Shown: piece by piece, positions 9,450-18,345 of the stretch
Layout of the letters: each line of letters starts with the position of its first letter
How positions within the stretch are numbered: position 1 is the first letter of the stretch
The notes under the pieces: generated by a model
Told to the model about the DNA's origin: nothing
What the model saw: the letters and a program-made list of their open reading frames with translations, nothing else
Database searches by the model: none
Origin: Bin5 sp965218625
GTDB taxonomy: Bacteria > Chloroflexota > Anaerolineae > Caldilineales > Caldilineaceae
Direction of reading: 5' to 3'
Assembly: GCA_965218625.1 (NCBI GenBank)
Contig: CBDCLG010000008.1
Span: 169,749 to 233,748, forward strand
DNA: 64,000 bases
Translations under genes and position numbers: made by a program

Positions 9450-9509
9450 GCGCCCCTCTCCACTCCGAGTGCGTCTCGTTTGCCCCCGCGCATTGCGCCG
9501 CACAGGCGC

Positions 9510-11561
9510 TCACTCCATCTGGCTCTCCGTCGCGCCTGCGGCGAGGAACCGGCCCAGCGATTCACCGCGCAGCATCTTCTCCAGGTCCTCAAGGAACTCC
9601 AGGTAGGTGCCCTGCCAGCCAAAATGGTCCCAGAACCAGCCGTCATAGGGCGAGCCCGCCGTGGCCTCACCCTTGGGAACGCCGGCGTAACGGGCGCGCA
9701 CCGCCTCGATCTGCCCCGTCTCCAGCCGCCCCAGCTTGTAGTCCAGGTAGAGCCCGAAGCAGTCCACAAAGATGCCCACGTCGTTCACGTTGCCTTCGAG
9801 CAGCCCGGCCACGCGGGCAAAGGAGGCCGGCTCTACCTCGCCCTCCAGCTGACGCCACGCCGCCAGCGCCTTTTCCATGTGGCCGATCGCCGGCCGCTTC
9901 TCCGCCATCAGCTCGTCGGCATAGGCAGGCGTCAGCGGCACACGGTTGAAAATAAGCTGATAGCACGGATCGTTGCGCAGCGCCTCGCGCTCCTCCTCAG
10001 GATAGGCGTCGAGCGGCAGCTCCAGGCCGAGAACGTCTTCGCCGGCGCGGTCCATCCCCGGATGCAGGTAGTCGGTCCAGATGCGCCACGGCCCGTTGAG
10101 GCGTGTGTCGAGATAGCTGTAGCGGGCAACGTAGCTGTGACACTGGGTCAGACCGCTGCGGCTGAACAGTGCGCCGATCGCGGCCGGAAAGGTCTGCTTC
10201 AGGCCGGGCAGGAACGCGACCGCCGCCGCGCCGTACTCCATCGTCAGCCACTCCGACAAAATCTCGTCCGGGTCGAGGTGGGGGTCCCAGCACAACCTGC
10301 CGTAGGCATACCAGTTGGAGAGATTGAGCGGATGGTCCACATAGTCGGGATTCACGCCCAGGTTGGCGTCAAATCCCTCACAGCCCTTGGCGGCCGCCTT
10401 GAGAAACTCCTCCTGCCAGCGGTGCGCCATCGAGCAGGGCAGAAAGTTCAGGCCGGCGGTATCCCCCACCAGCGCCAGCTCGAATACGTAAGGCGACCGC
10501 TCCCCCGGTCGATTGCCGATGTGGCCCCAGATCGGATGCGGCGGGTAGGGCGGGCGAAAGTCCCAGTAAAGATGGCAGGGCGCAATCCGCACATTCGGCG
10601 GTATCTCATCCCCCCAATCTCCGAACATCTCCGTCTCCGACTTGGCGTACGCGGCCTGGTCCGTGACCGCCGGCCACAGCAGCTCGCCGTCGATCGTCGC
10701 CAGGGCATCGCTGACCAAACGCATACCGGCCAGAACGCGCTCACGTACCGGCAGCGCGCGGCAGCGCTCGCAGTCGTCCTCGTGCGGGCCGGGCGCGTTC
10801 TCGCCCGCTCCCCACACGATCGCGTTGCGCACGCTCGGCATGACGTCGGCCAGGCGCGCGGCAAAGTCGCGCCACTTGGCCCGCAATTCATCCGAGAAGG
10901 GGCAGACACTGCCGTAACCGCCGTCCTCGTCCGGCTCGGCATAGTGGAGAGACAGCCCGACCGTCACGCCGAAACGGTCCAGAAAGCGGGCAAAACGCTC
11001 GACCGGCTCGGCGTGGGAAAGCCAGCGCTCGAACTGCGAGCCGCGCGCCGCGTACTGGGCGAAGAGACCAAGACTGTTCACCCGCATGGCCAGCAGCCGC
11101 CGCGCGAAATCCAGGTACTCGGGCTGCTCCTCGGGATGCAGCATCTTGTCATAATCGAGAATGCTCTTGAACGGCAGACACCAGACCTTGTTCGAAGGCG
11201 TCTCCCACATCCGCAGCGCACGGACCGCGAAATGGGGGCCGTCGGTCATCGCTGCGACCGGCCGCCCGGCCCGGGCGCGGTCGATACATTCCTGCACACC
11301 GTACAGCACGCCGCGCCCATCGCCGCCGCTGATGCGCAGCGCGTCGCCGTCCTCCACCTCGATGCGAAACTGCTCCGGCTTCAGATCGCGCCCGCCGCCG
11401 TCCAGCCAGGCGACGACCCGCGCCTGCGCCGCACGCGCGCCGACAGTTGGCCGCGCCCCGCCCAGCTTTTCAACCCAGCGCGCCAGTTCGTCCGCCGCCG
11501 TCCGCACGCGTGGACCGGCGTCGCCCGGCACCCTGATCGCTTCGACGGTTGTCAGTTGCAT
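9510..11561 (-). CDS. GH20/GH67-like glycoside hydrolase (alpha-glucuronidase-type layout)
   Basis: 683 aa from ATG 11561, which has GGAGGG about 10 nt upstream. The N-terminal ~100 residues resemble the small domain preceding the barrel in GH20 and GH67 enzymes (AADELARWVEKLGG...RVVAWLDGG). A TIM-barrel-like region follows (RALRMWETPSNKVW, MRVNSLGLFAQYAARGSQ, VTVGLSLHYAEPDEDGGYG, AIVWGAGENAPGPHEDDCER, IAPCHLYWDFRPPYPPHP). A C-terminal helical region closes the protein. The acidic residues in YAEPDE and WGAGEN are reasonable catalytic candidates. No signal peptide. First gene of the leftward operon with GH127 and the dehydrogenase. Exact family and substrate uncertain. Confidence 0.6.
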   Translation of the reverse strand: MQLTTVEAIRVPGDAGPRVRTAADELARWVEKLGGARPTVGARAAQARVVAWLDGGGRDLKPEQFRIEVEDGDALRISGGDGRGVLYGVQECIDRARAGRPVAAMTDGPHFAVRALRMWETPSNKVWCLPFKSILDYDKMLHPEEQPEYLDFARRLLAMRVNSLGLFAQYAARGSQFERWLSHAEPVERFARFLDRFGVTVGLSLHYAEPDEDGGYGSVCPFSDELRAKWRDFAARLADVMPSVRNAIVWGAGENAPGPHEDDCERCRALPVRERVLAGMRLVSDALATIDGELLWPAVTDQAAYAKSETEMFGDWGDEIPPNVRIAPCHLYWDFRPPYPPHPIWGHIGNRPGERSPYVFELALVGDTAGLNFLPCSMAHRWQEEFLKAAAKGCEGFDANLGVNPDYVDHPLNLSNWYAYGRLCWDPHLDPDEILSEWLTMEYGAAAVAFLPGLKQTFPAAIGALFSRSGLTQCHSYVARYSYLDTRLNGPWRIWTDYLHPGMDRAGEDVLGLELPLDAYPEEEREALRNDPCYQLIFNRVPLTPAYADELMAEKRPAIGHMEKALAAWRQLEGEVEPASFARVAGLLEGNVNDVGIFVDCFGLYLDYKLGRLETGQIEAVRARYAGVPKGEATAGSPYDGWFWDHFGWQGTYLEFLEDLEKMLRGESLGRFLAAGATESQME

Positions 11562-11881
11562 CTCGGCAGTTCCCTCCGCTGGATATGGCTGCCCGGGCAC
11601 TTTAGCACAGTTCCCGCCCTGCGCACATGCCTATTTTTTGGGAATTATATACCCGATTAGACACCACATCTTCCTGGTGGTAAGGCAGCGACGTCCACAG
11701 CGTTTTACTCTCATAGTCGAATAGTCCCGATGAGTGGACGCATTGCGCCCCCTTGTTGGGCTATGAGGGAAATGGACGCTGTGGTGGCAACCATGATTCC
11801 AACCTGATCCAGAGAGGGGTGGGACTGATAGAACTTTGCGGCGCCATGGCCCAACGGGCAGCCTCCGATCCCAACTGGTAG

Positions 11882-11917
11882 GAACCAAAAGCCCGCCAAC
11901 AAGAATGCTGGCGGGCT
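11882..11917 (-). terminator. Rho-independent terminator of the IS passenger operon
   Basis: On the minus strand AGCCCGCCA (11909-11917) pairs with TGGCGGGCT (11890-11898) across a 10-nt loop and is followed by TTTTGG. It sits 35 nt after the stop of the 77-aa gene. Confidence 0.65.
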
Positions 11918-11952
11918 ACTCGACCTGTCTGTGTCGGCGTCTGTCAGGCCGG

Positions 11953-12186
11953 TTATTCTTCTCTGGCCAGTATTGCCGTCACAAACATTCTGACCGCAGT
12001 GTTTGTCTGGTCGACTGAAATGTTTGTCTGCCTGATCGCCTTATTGGTTTCGGCTATTTCCTCAGACAAACGATCAAGTTTCCTGTCGAATCGTACTTGG
12101 TTTTCTGCTACTATTTCAAGACTGGATTCAATCTTGTTTAGTCTGGCCTCAATCAGCGTCTCCCGACTTGACTGTTGACGCGTCAC
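11953..12186 (-). CDS. Small coiled-coil protein (IS passenger)
   Basis: 77 aa from GTG 12186, chosen because GGAGGAGG lies just upstream within the end of the preceding gene and the longer frame (from 12273) would run through that gene out of phase. The protein is almost wholly helical with a regular hydrophobic pattern (LNKIESSLEIVAENQVRFDR, LDRLSEEIAETNKAIRQTN) and a hydrophobic tail (MFVTAILARE). It resembles small coiled-coil proteins seen beside other phage and mobile genes. No catalytic motif. It is followed by a terminator and translationally linked to the 53-aa gene. Role in transposition or host effects unknown. Confidence 0.6.
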   Translation of the reverse strand: MTRQQSSRETLIEARLNKIESSLEIVAENQVRFDRKLDRLSEEIAETNKAIRQTNISVDQTNTAVRMFVTAILAREE

Positions 12187-12187
12187 T

Positions 12188-12349
12188 TCACGCCTCCTCC
12201 AGTCTGCGTTCCTCTGCCTTGCGTTCTGCCGCCCGGACAAGTGCCTGGGCGATCTCTTCAGGCGGGGCGTCAATCGGCTCGATCTTGTTCCTCGCGGGCC
12301 GGCCCCGCTTACGCTTGGGTTTCTTCATGTTTCGGTCATGTTCTGTCAT
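12188..12349 (-). CDS. 53-aa basic KRGRP protein (IS1595-associated passenger)
   Basis: ATG 12349 has a strong AGGAGGAG ribosome site 6-13 nt upstream. The sequence starts with a very basic AT-hook-like segment (MKKPKRKRGRPARNK) and continues IEPIDAPPEEIAQALVRAAE, a pattern I recognise from tiny proteins encoded beside IS1595-type transposases. The GRP core suggests binding in the minor groove of AT-rich DNA. It lies between the broken transposase and the coiled-coil gene, all on the minus strand, and its TGA is 1 nt before the GTG of the next gene. Too short for routine gene callers. Confidence 0.65.
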   Translation of the reverse strand: MTEHDRNMKKPKRKRGRPARNKIEPIDAPPEEIAQALVRAAERKAEERRLEEA

Positions 12350-12411
12350 GGGTCGCTCCTCCTAGGTTATGGTGATGTCGGGGATGGGGTCCCCTAGGAG
12401 TCTGCAAGACT

Positions 12412-12720
12412 TTAGGCCACTGTTTCGGAACTGTCAAGTTTGACTTTTCGGGCGGTGGAAAGCAGGTAGATAGCAATGGTCCACTTGCGCAGGGGGACCT
12501 TGCTGTTCTGCATCACCATGTCGGTGCGGACGCTGAACTGCTTTCGGCAGTCGGAACATCTGTAGGGCAGGGGCGGTTCGTTCTGGACGTGATAGGTGCC
12601 TTGTCCTGAACAGAAGGGGCAACGTCTGTTGCCGTCGGGCCAGCGTATATCCTCTAGCCACTGGCGTGCGGACCGCTCATCGGGGAACAGGTCAAACAGG
12701 TCAATGAAGTTCATAGTCAC
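12412..12720 (-). pseudogene. IS1595-family transposase, N-terminal fragment
   Basis: 102 codons against roughly 300 in intact family members. The zinc ribbon is complete: CPFCSGQGTYHVQ and YRCSDCRKQFSVRTDMVMQN. It is followed by SKVPLRKWTIAIYLLSTARK, the usual bridge to the DDE-type catalytic domain. After STARK the similarity stops abruptly (VKLDSSETVA then stop), and only about 60 bp separate it from the next passenger gene. The whole catalytic domain has therefore been deleted rather than frameshifted. Confidence 0.8.
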
Positions 12721-12790
12721 GTCTCCAGCATATGACTATGATTAAACCACTATCGTCTAATCAAATTTTTAATTCCCTATTTCCATTTAC

Positions 12791-12819
12791 TTGACTTGAA
12801 ATAGCCCTTCATTTATGCT
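12791..12819 (+). promoter_or_regulatory. Sigma70-type promoter of the sugar-transporter operon
   Basis: TTGACT (12791-12796), 17-nt spacer, TATGCT (12814-12819), about 85 nt upstream of the first permease. It starts only 13 bp outside the right end of the IS1595 remnant, so the insertion left it intact. Confidence 0.55.
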
Positions 12820-12906
12820 GCGCTCCAGGATCGAGCCACTCTCCAATCCTGTCCTGTTCGCCCGCGAGATTCTCGCCCGCTTTCCCGCCGATCGCAAGGT
12901 AGCCCC

Positions 12907-13896
12907 ATGAGAGACGATGCAACCATAGGCGCCGCGCTGGTTTCGGAGCCGTCCGCGCCCCGGGCGATCCTGCGTGACTGGCGAATGCGTCTGAACAGAG
13001 AGATGCAGTTGAACTGGCAGCTCTATGTGATGATCCTGCCCGTGCTGGTCGGCTTCTTCCTCTTCCGCTTCTACCCCCTCTACGGCCTCCAGATCGCCTT
13101 CAAAGATTACAACATCGTCGCCGGGGTCCAGGGCAGCCCCTGGGTGGGGCTGGAGAACTTCCTCAAGTTCGTTGAGGACCCCTTCTTCTTCCGCGTCGTC
13201 AAGAATACGGTCGTGCTCGGCTTCTGGACGCTGGTCATCTCCTACCCGCTGCCGATCGTCTTCGCCGTACTCCTCAACGAGGTCAAACAGCAGCACGGCC
13301 TGTTCAAGCGCGTCACCCAATCGATCAGCTACCTGCCGCACTTCATCGCCGTCGTCGTCATCGTCGGCCTCATCTACGACTTCTTCGGCTTCGACGGCAT
13401 CGTCAACGAGATAGCAGTCGCCCTGACCGGGGAAAAAGTGCGCATTCTCGGCACATCGGCCTGGTTTCGCCCGCTCTTCATCGGCTCGGTCCTGTGGCAG
13501 GGCATCGGCTGGGGTTCGATCATCTACCTGGCCGCGCTGACCGGCATCCCGCCCGAACTGTATGAGGCCGCGATCGTCGACGGCGCATCGCGCTGGCAGC
13601 GCATCCGCTACGTGACCCTGCCCGGCCTGCTGCCGGTCATCAGCGTCACCCTGATCCTCTCGGTCTCGTCGATCATCTCGGTCGGCTTCGAACGCGTCTT
13701 CCTGCTGCAACAGCCGGCAACCTACAATGTCTCCGATGTCATCGCCACCTATGTCTACCGCCGCGGGCTGATCAAGTTCGATTTCAGCTACGGCGCGGCG
13801 ATCGGCATGTTCGACTCGGTCATCGCCTTCCTGTTGGTCGTCGCCGCCAACTACATCGTAAAACGGACCAATGAGGACCGCGAAGGTCTGTGGTAG
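12907..13896 (+). CDS. Sugar ABC transporter permease (LplB-like, CUT1)
   Basis: 329 aa. After a ~40-residue cytoplasmic leader come six predicted membrane helices, beginning QLYVMILPVLVGFFLFRFYP, a hallmark start of LplB/YtcP-class permeases. The cytoplasmic coupling loop (EAA motif) reads EAAIVDGASRWQRIRYVTLP at about residues 219-238 and contacts the ATPase. It probably forms a heterodimer with the permease encoded 13 nt downstream. No ATPase gene is present in the cluster, as is common for this class, which borrows a shared MsmK-like ATPase. Cargo inferred from the neighbours as a plant-type oligosaccharide. Confidence 0.9.
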   Translation: MRDDATIGAALVSEPSAPRAILRDWRMRLNREMQLNWQLYVMILPVLVGFFLFRFYPLYGLQIAFKDYNIVAGVQGSPWVGLENFLKFVEDPFFFRVVKNTVVLGFWTLVISYPLPIVFAVLLNEVKQQHGLFKRVTQSISYLPHFIAVVVIVGLIYDFFGFDGIVNEIAVALTGEKVRILGTSAWFRPLFIGSVLWQGIGWGSIIYLAALTGIPPELYEAAIVDGASRWQRIRYVTLPGLLPVISVTLILSVSSIISVGFERVFLLQQPATYNVSDVIATYVYRRGLIKFDFSYGAAIGMFDSVIAFLLVVAANYIVKRTNEDREGLW

Positions 13897-13909
13897 CGGA
13901 GAGTAAAAC

Positions 13910-14788
13910 GTGCATACCCTGAGAAAAATGCAGCTGTTCGACTATCTCAACTATTTCTTCCTGATCGGGTTCAGCTGCCTGATGCTATACCCGCTGCTCT
14001 ACGTTTTTTCGATCTCGGTCAGCGACGGCGAGGCCGTCTGGCGCCAGTCGGTCAAACTGTTCCCGATCGGATTCAACCTGGAGCCCTACGAGGCGATCGC
14101 ACGCTCGAACTCGGTCCTGCGCGCCTACCGCAACTCGATCACCTACACCGTCCTCGGCACCGCCTTCACGCTGATCGCCTGCCTGCTGGCCGCCTACCCC
14201 CTCTCCGAGCCGCGCTTCCGCCTGCGCGGTCCGATCAGCCTCATCCTCGGGCTAACGCTCTTCTTCTCCGCCGGCCTCATCCCCACCTACCTGACCTACC
14301 AGGGCTATGGCCTGCTCAACACCACCTGGGTCATCGTCCTGCCGGTCGCCTTCAACTTCTGGTTCATCATCCTCGTGCGGGCCAACATCTCCACCATCCC
14401 GCGCGAACTGAAGGACGCGGCCCGCGTCGACGGCGCCAGCGACTTTCGCATCCTGCTGCAGATCATCGTGCCCCTGTCCAAACCGATCCTGGCGACCATC
14501 GCCCTCTTTGTCGCCGTCGCCGTCTGGAACGATTTCTTCAACCCGCTGCTCTATCTCAACAACTCGGAGAAATTCCCCCTGACCATCATGCTGCGGCGCA
14601 TGCTGATCCGCGGGGCCACCGGCGACGTGGTCCAGGGCAACTACAGCGACACCTTGCAGGCCAAATCCTTCTTCCGACAGGTCAAGATGGCGACCGTCAT
14701 CGTGACCACCGCCCCGATTCTGCTCGTCTACCCCTTCGTGCAGAAATACTTTGTGAGAGGCACACTGGTCGGCGCGATAAAGGGGTAA
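13910..14788 (+). CDS. Sugar ABC transporter permease (LplC/YtcP-like, CUT1)
   Basis: 292 aa from GTG 13910 with GGAGAG about 6 nt upstream. Six predicted membrane helices, starting FDYLNYFFLIGFSCLMLYPL. The EAA coupling loop is DAARVDGASDFRILLQIIVP at about residues 172-191. The C-terminus ends YPFVQKYFVRGTLVGAIKG, the typical end of the second permease in LplABC systems. Partner of the preceding permease and of the binding lipoprotein that follows after about 110 bp. Confidence 0.9.
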   Translation: MHTLRKMQLFDYLNYFFLIGFSCLMLYPLLYVFSISVSDGEAVWRQSVKLFPIGFNLEPYEAIARSNSVLRAYRNSITYTVLGTAFTLIACLLAAYPLSEPRFRLRGPISLILGLTLFFSAGLIPTYLTYQGYGLLNTTWVIVLPVAFNFWFIILVRANISTIPRELKDAARVDGASDFRILLQIIVPLSKPILATIALFVAVAVWNDFFNPLLYLNNSEKFPLTIMLRRMLIRGATGDVVQGNYSDTLQAKSFFRQVKMATVIVTTAPILLVYPFVQKYFVRGTLVGAIKG

Positions 14789-14897
14789 GTCCTGGCAGCG
14801 CAGGCGGCTCCCCTGCCCTTGCGCATTACGCAGTACGGAGTACGAAGGCTCGTTTGTACGATCGATTCACGTTGCTTCCACCATCGAGGAGAAAAAA

Positions 14898-16565
14898 ATG
14901 AAAAGATTCAGCCTGTCGTCATCCATATGTCTGCTCATCGTTTTGAGCATGCTGGTCGTGGGCTGTATGCCAGCGGAGCAGATGGCCGCCGAGCCCGAAG
15001 ATCTGGCGCTCGAGCTGATGCTCGCGCCCGAAGGCGTCTTCGGCGACATCACGCCCGAGACCTACTCGATGCAGCTGCTGGCAGACCGCACCGGCTTCAA
15101 CTTCGCCTTCCGCCAGATCCCGCGTGAGTTCCTCGGCGAACGCATCGCCACCACGCTCGCATCGGGCGACCTGCCGGACATCATGCAGCTCGGCCTGCCC
15201 GCCGACACCACCGGCACACCGATGGACATCGCGCACGAGTTCGGCCCGCAAGGGCTCTTCGTCTCGCTCAGCGACTACATCGACGCCGGCCAGATGCCCA
15301 ACCTCGCCGCCGAGATGGCCAGACAGCCCGACATGGAGCGGCTGATGACCTCGCCCGACGGCAACATCTACGGCGTGGCCCAGGTCAGACGCCTGCGCCA
15401 GCTGCGGCCCTGGCTGCAACTGCGCGCCGACCTGATCGAACAGTGCGGCATCATCGAGGACAGATGGAACGGCAACTGGGACGCCATTCTGAACCTGGAC
15501 GACCTCAAGAACGCCATGCTCTGCCTCAAGGACCAGCTGGGCGGGAACCCGGTCATCTCCAGCCGCAACGGCTTCACCGGCCACGCCTCCAACTGGGCCA
15601 GATGGCTCGGCACCGACCTGACCGTCTACTACAACCCCTACACCGAGCAGTATGAGTACGGCCCGCTGATGTCCCGCTTCCGCCATACGGTCGAGTTCAT
15701 GAACTGGATGTGGGAGAACGGCGTCCTCCATCCCGAATACGCCACCATGAGCGACCCGGACTGGGAGGCGCTGGCACGCGGCACCTGCGAGGCCGGGGCC
15801 ATTCTTGAGAACACAGGCTGGCACTTCTACTCGTGCGTCGCCAATGCCGGCATCGACCAGGGCAAGTTCTACCCCGTCATGTCGCTGACGATCGACGACG
15901 AGAAGATCCTCTGGCCCGCCCCCTCGAACGTCTGGCTCGGCAACCCGCTCGTCATCTCGGCCTCCTCCTCCGACGCCGAGATCGAGGCCTCGGTCTGGCT
16001 GATCGACTATCTGTTCAGCACCGAGGGCCGCTTCCTCATCTACCAGGGTAAAGAGGGCGTCGACTGGACCTATCGGGCCGACGGCAGCAAGTGCTACACC
16101 GATACCATCCAGCGCCATCCCAGCCTCAAGGAGAAGCACTACTGCAGCGGCGCGATCCCCGAATCCCCGCCGGCGATGACGAACGAGTCCGCCTTCATCA
16201 ACGACATCGGCTCGCTCGCCCGCGTCTGGTGGCCCGAGGCCGAACCGCACTGGGGCCTGATGGCCGACTGGCCCGCGCCCGAATTCCCCGATGGCTGGCG
16301 CTGGATCGATGATAACTTCATCAATCCCAGCGGCTCCTACGGCGACCCGCTTCCCTCCATCATTCTGAACGAGGAGGAGGCGGAGGTAGCCGCCAGCCTG
16401 GGCACCCCGATCGACACCTATCTGCTCGAAACGGTCCAGCAGATGATCGAGGGCCAGCTCGAGATCAACGACGACACCTGGGGCGTGCTCACCTCGACCA
16501 TCGAGGACATGGGCGCCCAGGATATCGTAGACGCCTACAACGCCGCCCTGGCGCGCGCACAGTAA
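14898..16565 (+). CDS. Extracellular solute-binding lipoprotein (LplA-like)
   Basis: 555 aa from ATG 14898 with GAGGAG 7-8 nt upstream. Lipoprotein signal MKRFSLSSSICLLIVLSMLV with lipobox VVGC (Cys23), so it is lipid-anchored outside the membrane. It has the long LplA-type binding protein layout with GDLPDIMQLGLP (typical ligand-cleft strand), a WAPSNVWLGNPLVIS-like domain crossover and C-terminal INDDTWGVLTSTIEDMGAQD. It captures the oligosaccharide for the two permeases. A strong terminator follows, separating it from the ThuA-like gene. Confidence 0.88.
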   Translation: MKRFSLSSSICLLIVLSMLVVGCMPAEQMAAEPEDLALELMLAPEGVFGDITPETYSMQLLADRTGFNFAFRQIPREFLGERIATTLASGDLPDIMQLGLPADTTGTPMDIAHEFGPQGLFVSLSDYIDAGQMPNLAAEMARQPDMERLMTSPDGNIYGVAQVRRLRQLRPWLQLRADLIEQCGIIEDRWNGNWDAILNLDDLKNAMLCLKDQLGGNPVISSRNGFTGHASNWARWLGTDLTVYYNPYTEQYEYGPLMSRFRHTVEFMNWMWENGVLHPEYATMSDPDWEALARGTCEAGAILENTGWHFYSCVANAGIDQGKFYPVMSLTIDDEKILWPAPSNVWLGNPLVISASSSDAEIEASVWLIDYLFSTEGRFLIYQGKEGVDWTYRADGSKCYTDTIQRHPSLKEKHYCSGAIPESPPAMTNESAFINDIGSLARVWWPEAEPHWGLMADWPAPEFPDGWRWIDDNFINPSGSYGDPLPSIILNEEEAEVAASLGTPIDTYLLETVQQMIEGQLEINDDTWGVLTSTIEDMGAQDIVDAYNAALARAQ

Positions 16566-16600
16566 CGCATCTGCCGCCCGCCCTTATACAGCACGGAAAA

Positions 16601-16642
16601 ACGCTGGGGACGGAGAACGCCTTCGTCCCCAGCGTCGCTTTT
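16601..16642 (+). terminator. Strong hairpin after the binding-protein gene
   Basis: ACGCTGGGGACG (16601-16612) pairs perfectly with CGTCCCCAGCGT (16624-16635) across an 11-nt loop and is followed by CGCTTTTC. It may reduce but need not abolish transcription into the downstream genes, a common way to keep binding protein in excess. Confidence 0.75.
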
Positions 16643-16665
16643 CACACCCCGCAGCGGAACCGGAC

Positions 16666-17337
16666 ATGGCCTCAGAGAGGACAGCGGAAAACCCTATCCA
16701 ATTGGCGGTGATCACCGGCGGACACGGCTACGACGTGCGCAACTTTCACCGCTTCTTCCGCAGCCTGCCGGGCGTCGACGCCTACATCCAGCACATGGAC
16801 GACTTCGCCTCCGCACGCGCAGAGCTGCGCGACGGCTACGACGTCGCCCTCTTCTACACGATGCTGATGGACGGCCCCAGCGACGACGGACCCTGGTACG
16901 CCGGAAAACCGGAGACCGCACTCGCGCACCTGGGCGAGACCGCGCAGGGTATCATCCTCCTCCACCACGCCATCCTCGCCTACCCGCAGTGGCACGCCTG
17001 GAACGAAATCGCCGGCATCGAAAACCGCAGCTTCCGCCACCACCCCGAGCAGACAGTCCGCATCGAGATCGCCAGCCCGGAACATCCCATCACCGCCGGC
17101 CGCAGCGCCTGGGAGATGGAGGACGAGACCTACGTGATGGACGAGCCCGCTGCCGACAGCGAAATCCTCCTGACAGCCGACCACCCCATGAGCATGAAGG
17201 CGATCGCCTGGGCCAGGACCCACAAGCGCGCCCGCGTCGTCTGCTTCCAGTCCGGCCACGACAACCTGACCTGGGCCAATCCCGGCTTCGCCGAAACGGT
17301 CGCGCGCGCGATCCGCTGGACGGCCCGGCGAAGCTGA
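16666..17337 (+). CDS. ThuA-like domain protein
   Basis: 223 aa. The fold is glutamine-amidotransferase-like (ThuA family): strand-turn LAVITGGHGYDVRNFHRFF at the N-terminus, the YDVALFYTM strand, GIILLHHAILAYPQW at the position of the family core, and PEHPITAG followed by DEPAADSEILLTADHP. The usual nucleophilic Cys of amidotransferases is replaced by His (LLHHAI), as in other ThuA-like proteins, so it is probably not an amidotransferase. In trehalose and other sugar operons ThuA acts in oxidised-sugar catabolism. It lies 17 bp upstream of a dehydrogenase gene, consistent with a 3-keto-sugar type role here. The ribosome site is weak. Confidence 0.8.
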   Translation: MASERTAENPIQLAVITGGHGYDVRNFHRFFRSLPGVDAYIQHMDDFASARAELRDGYDVALFYTMLMDGPSDDGPWYAGKPETALAHLGETAQGIILLHHAILAYPQWHAWNEIAGIENRSFRHHPEQTVRIEIASPEHPITAGRSAWEMEDETYVMDEPAADSEILLTADHPMSMKAIAWARTHKRARVVCFQSGHDNLTWANPGFAETVARAIRWTARRS

Positions 17338-17354
17338 CGCCCGGAGACCGCCCC

Positions 17355-18305
17355 ATGCACGCACTGGTCACAAGGCTCAGGCCCGACAAGGTACGCGAAA
17401 AGCTGCTGGTCAACGACTGGCCCGCGCCGCCGGCGCCAACCGGCAACCAGGTCAAGAGCCGCACCGTCTACTCCGGCATCACCAACGGGACCGAGCACAA
17501 CGACCTGGTCGGCGGCAACTACGCCCACCCGGACGACGCGCTGCCCGCCGGCTGGGGCTATCAACACGTCGGGCGCGTGATCGAGACCGGCCCCGACGCG
17601 GCCGAGCTTGCCGCCGGCGACCTCGTCTACATCAACGCCGACCACATGGAACATGTCGTCGCGCGCGAAGACGGCCTGCTCATCAAACTGCCGCCGGAGG
17701 TCGAACCCACCCACGCCGCGCTCTTCGGCATGACCGGCGTCGCCATGCACTCCTGCCGCCACGCCGACCTGCGCATGGGCGAACGGGTCCTGATCGCCGG
17801 CCAGGGCTTTATCGGCCAGATGGCGGCCCAGATCGCCAACGCCATGGGCGCGCGCGTCGCTGTCTGCGAAATCGACCGCCGCCGCCTCGAGCTGGCGCGG
17901 CAGATCGGCGCGGCCGAAGAGGTCTTCGACGTCGCCGGCGACGGCTGGGAAAGACAGATCGCCGACCGCGCCTACGACGCGCTCATCGACGCCGCCGGCG
18001 CCGCAGGCATGGAGGACCGGCTGATCCGCGCGCTCAAGCATCGCGGCCGCCTGATGCTCATCGCCGGCCGCTTCAACGTCAACTACACCTTCAACCTGGG
18101 GCAAGCCCACGAGATCAACATCCGCCAGAACACCGGCTACGACCGCGACGACCTGGCCAACGTCTGCCGGCTCGTGCGCCGCGGGCTGATCGAAATCGCG
18201 CCCCTGCTCCAGGATGTCGTGCCGCTGACCGACGCCCGGCGCATCTACGACACCCTGCGCGACACCCCGAACCGGCTATTGGGCACCGTGTTCGACTGGC
18301 AGTAG
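17355..18305 (+). CDS. Zinc-type MDR dehydrogenase
   Basis: 316 aa from ATG 17355 (MHALVTRLRPDK); the frame is open further upstream but there overlaps the ThuA-like gene. N-terminal catalytic domain (YSGITNGTEHNDLVGG, AGWGYQHVGRVIETGPDAAE) and Rossmann fold with RVLIAGQGFIGQMAAQIANAM and the acidic strand end AVCEIDRRRLELA. It is a distant paralogue of the dehydrogenase at 6479-7495, whose gene belongs to the divergent arm of the same regulon. Likely oxidises a sugar or sugar alcohol with NAD(P). Zinc ligands are not clear-cut. Confidence 0.78.
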   Translation: MHALVTRLRPDKVREKLLVNDWPAPPAPTGNQVKSRTVYSGITNGTEHNDLVGGNYAHPDDALPAGWGYQHVGRVIETGPDAAELAAGDLVYINADHMEHVVAREDGLLIKLPPEVEPTHAALFGMTGVAMHSCRHADLRMGERVLIAGQGFIGQMAAQIANAMGARVAVCEIDRRRLELARQIGAAEEVFDVAGDGWERQIADRAYDALIDAAGAAGMEDRLIRALKHRGRLMLIAGRFNVNYTFNLGQAHEINIRQNTGYDRDDLANVCRLVRRGLIEIAPLLQDVVPLTDARRIYDTLRDTPNRLLGTVFDWQ

Positions 18306-18345
18306 CGCGCCGCACGGAATAGCCGCACGGTAGAGGAGACGGCCG

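Larger units (their letters stand above)
11640..12777 (-). mobile_element. Decayed IS1595-family element with passenger genes
   Basis: Terminal inverted repeats are visible: 11640-11662 on the plus strand and 12755-12777 on the minus strand both begin GGGAATTA and carry GATTAGAC at positions 16-23 (18 of 23 positions identical). The flanks TATTTTTT (11632-11639) and TATTTCCA (12778-12785) look like a decayed 8-bp AT-rich target duplication, the size expected for IS1595. Inside, on the minus strand, are a zinc-ribbon transposase N-terminus and two small passenger genes. The catalytic part of the transposase is gone, so the element is not autonomous. It lies between the two arms of the carbohydrate regulon. 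Confidence 0.7.

Noticed and set aside
7338..11660. 1440-codon plus-strand open frame opposite the glycosidase genes
   Set aside because: Antisense to three well-supported genes; its composition is the GC-rich shadow of their codon use, with no domain pattern.
14919..16250. 443-codon minus-strand frame opposite the binding lipoprotein
   Set aside because: No motif, low-complexity composition; the plus-strand gene has signal peptide and ribosome site.
16989..17354. N-terminal extension of the second dehydrogenase
   Set aside because: Overlaps the ThuA-like gene out of frame; the family start is at 17355.
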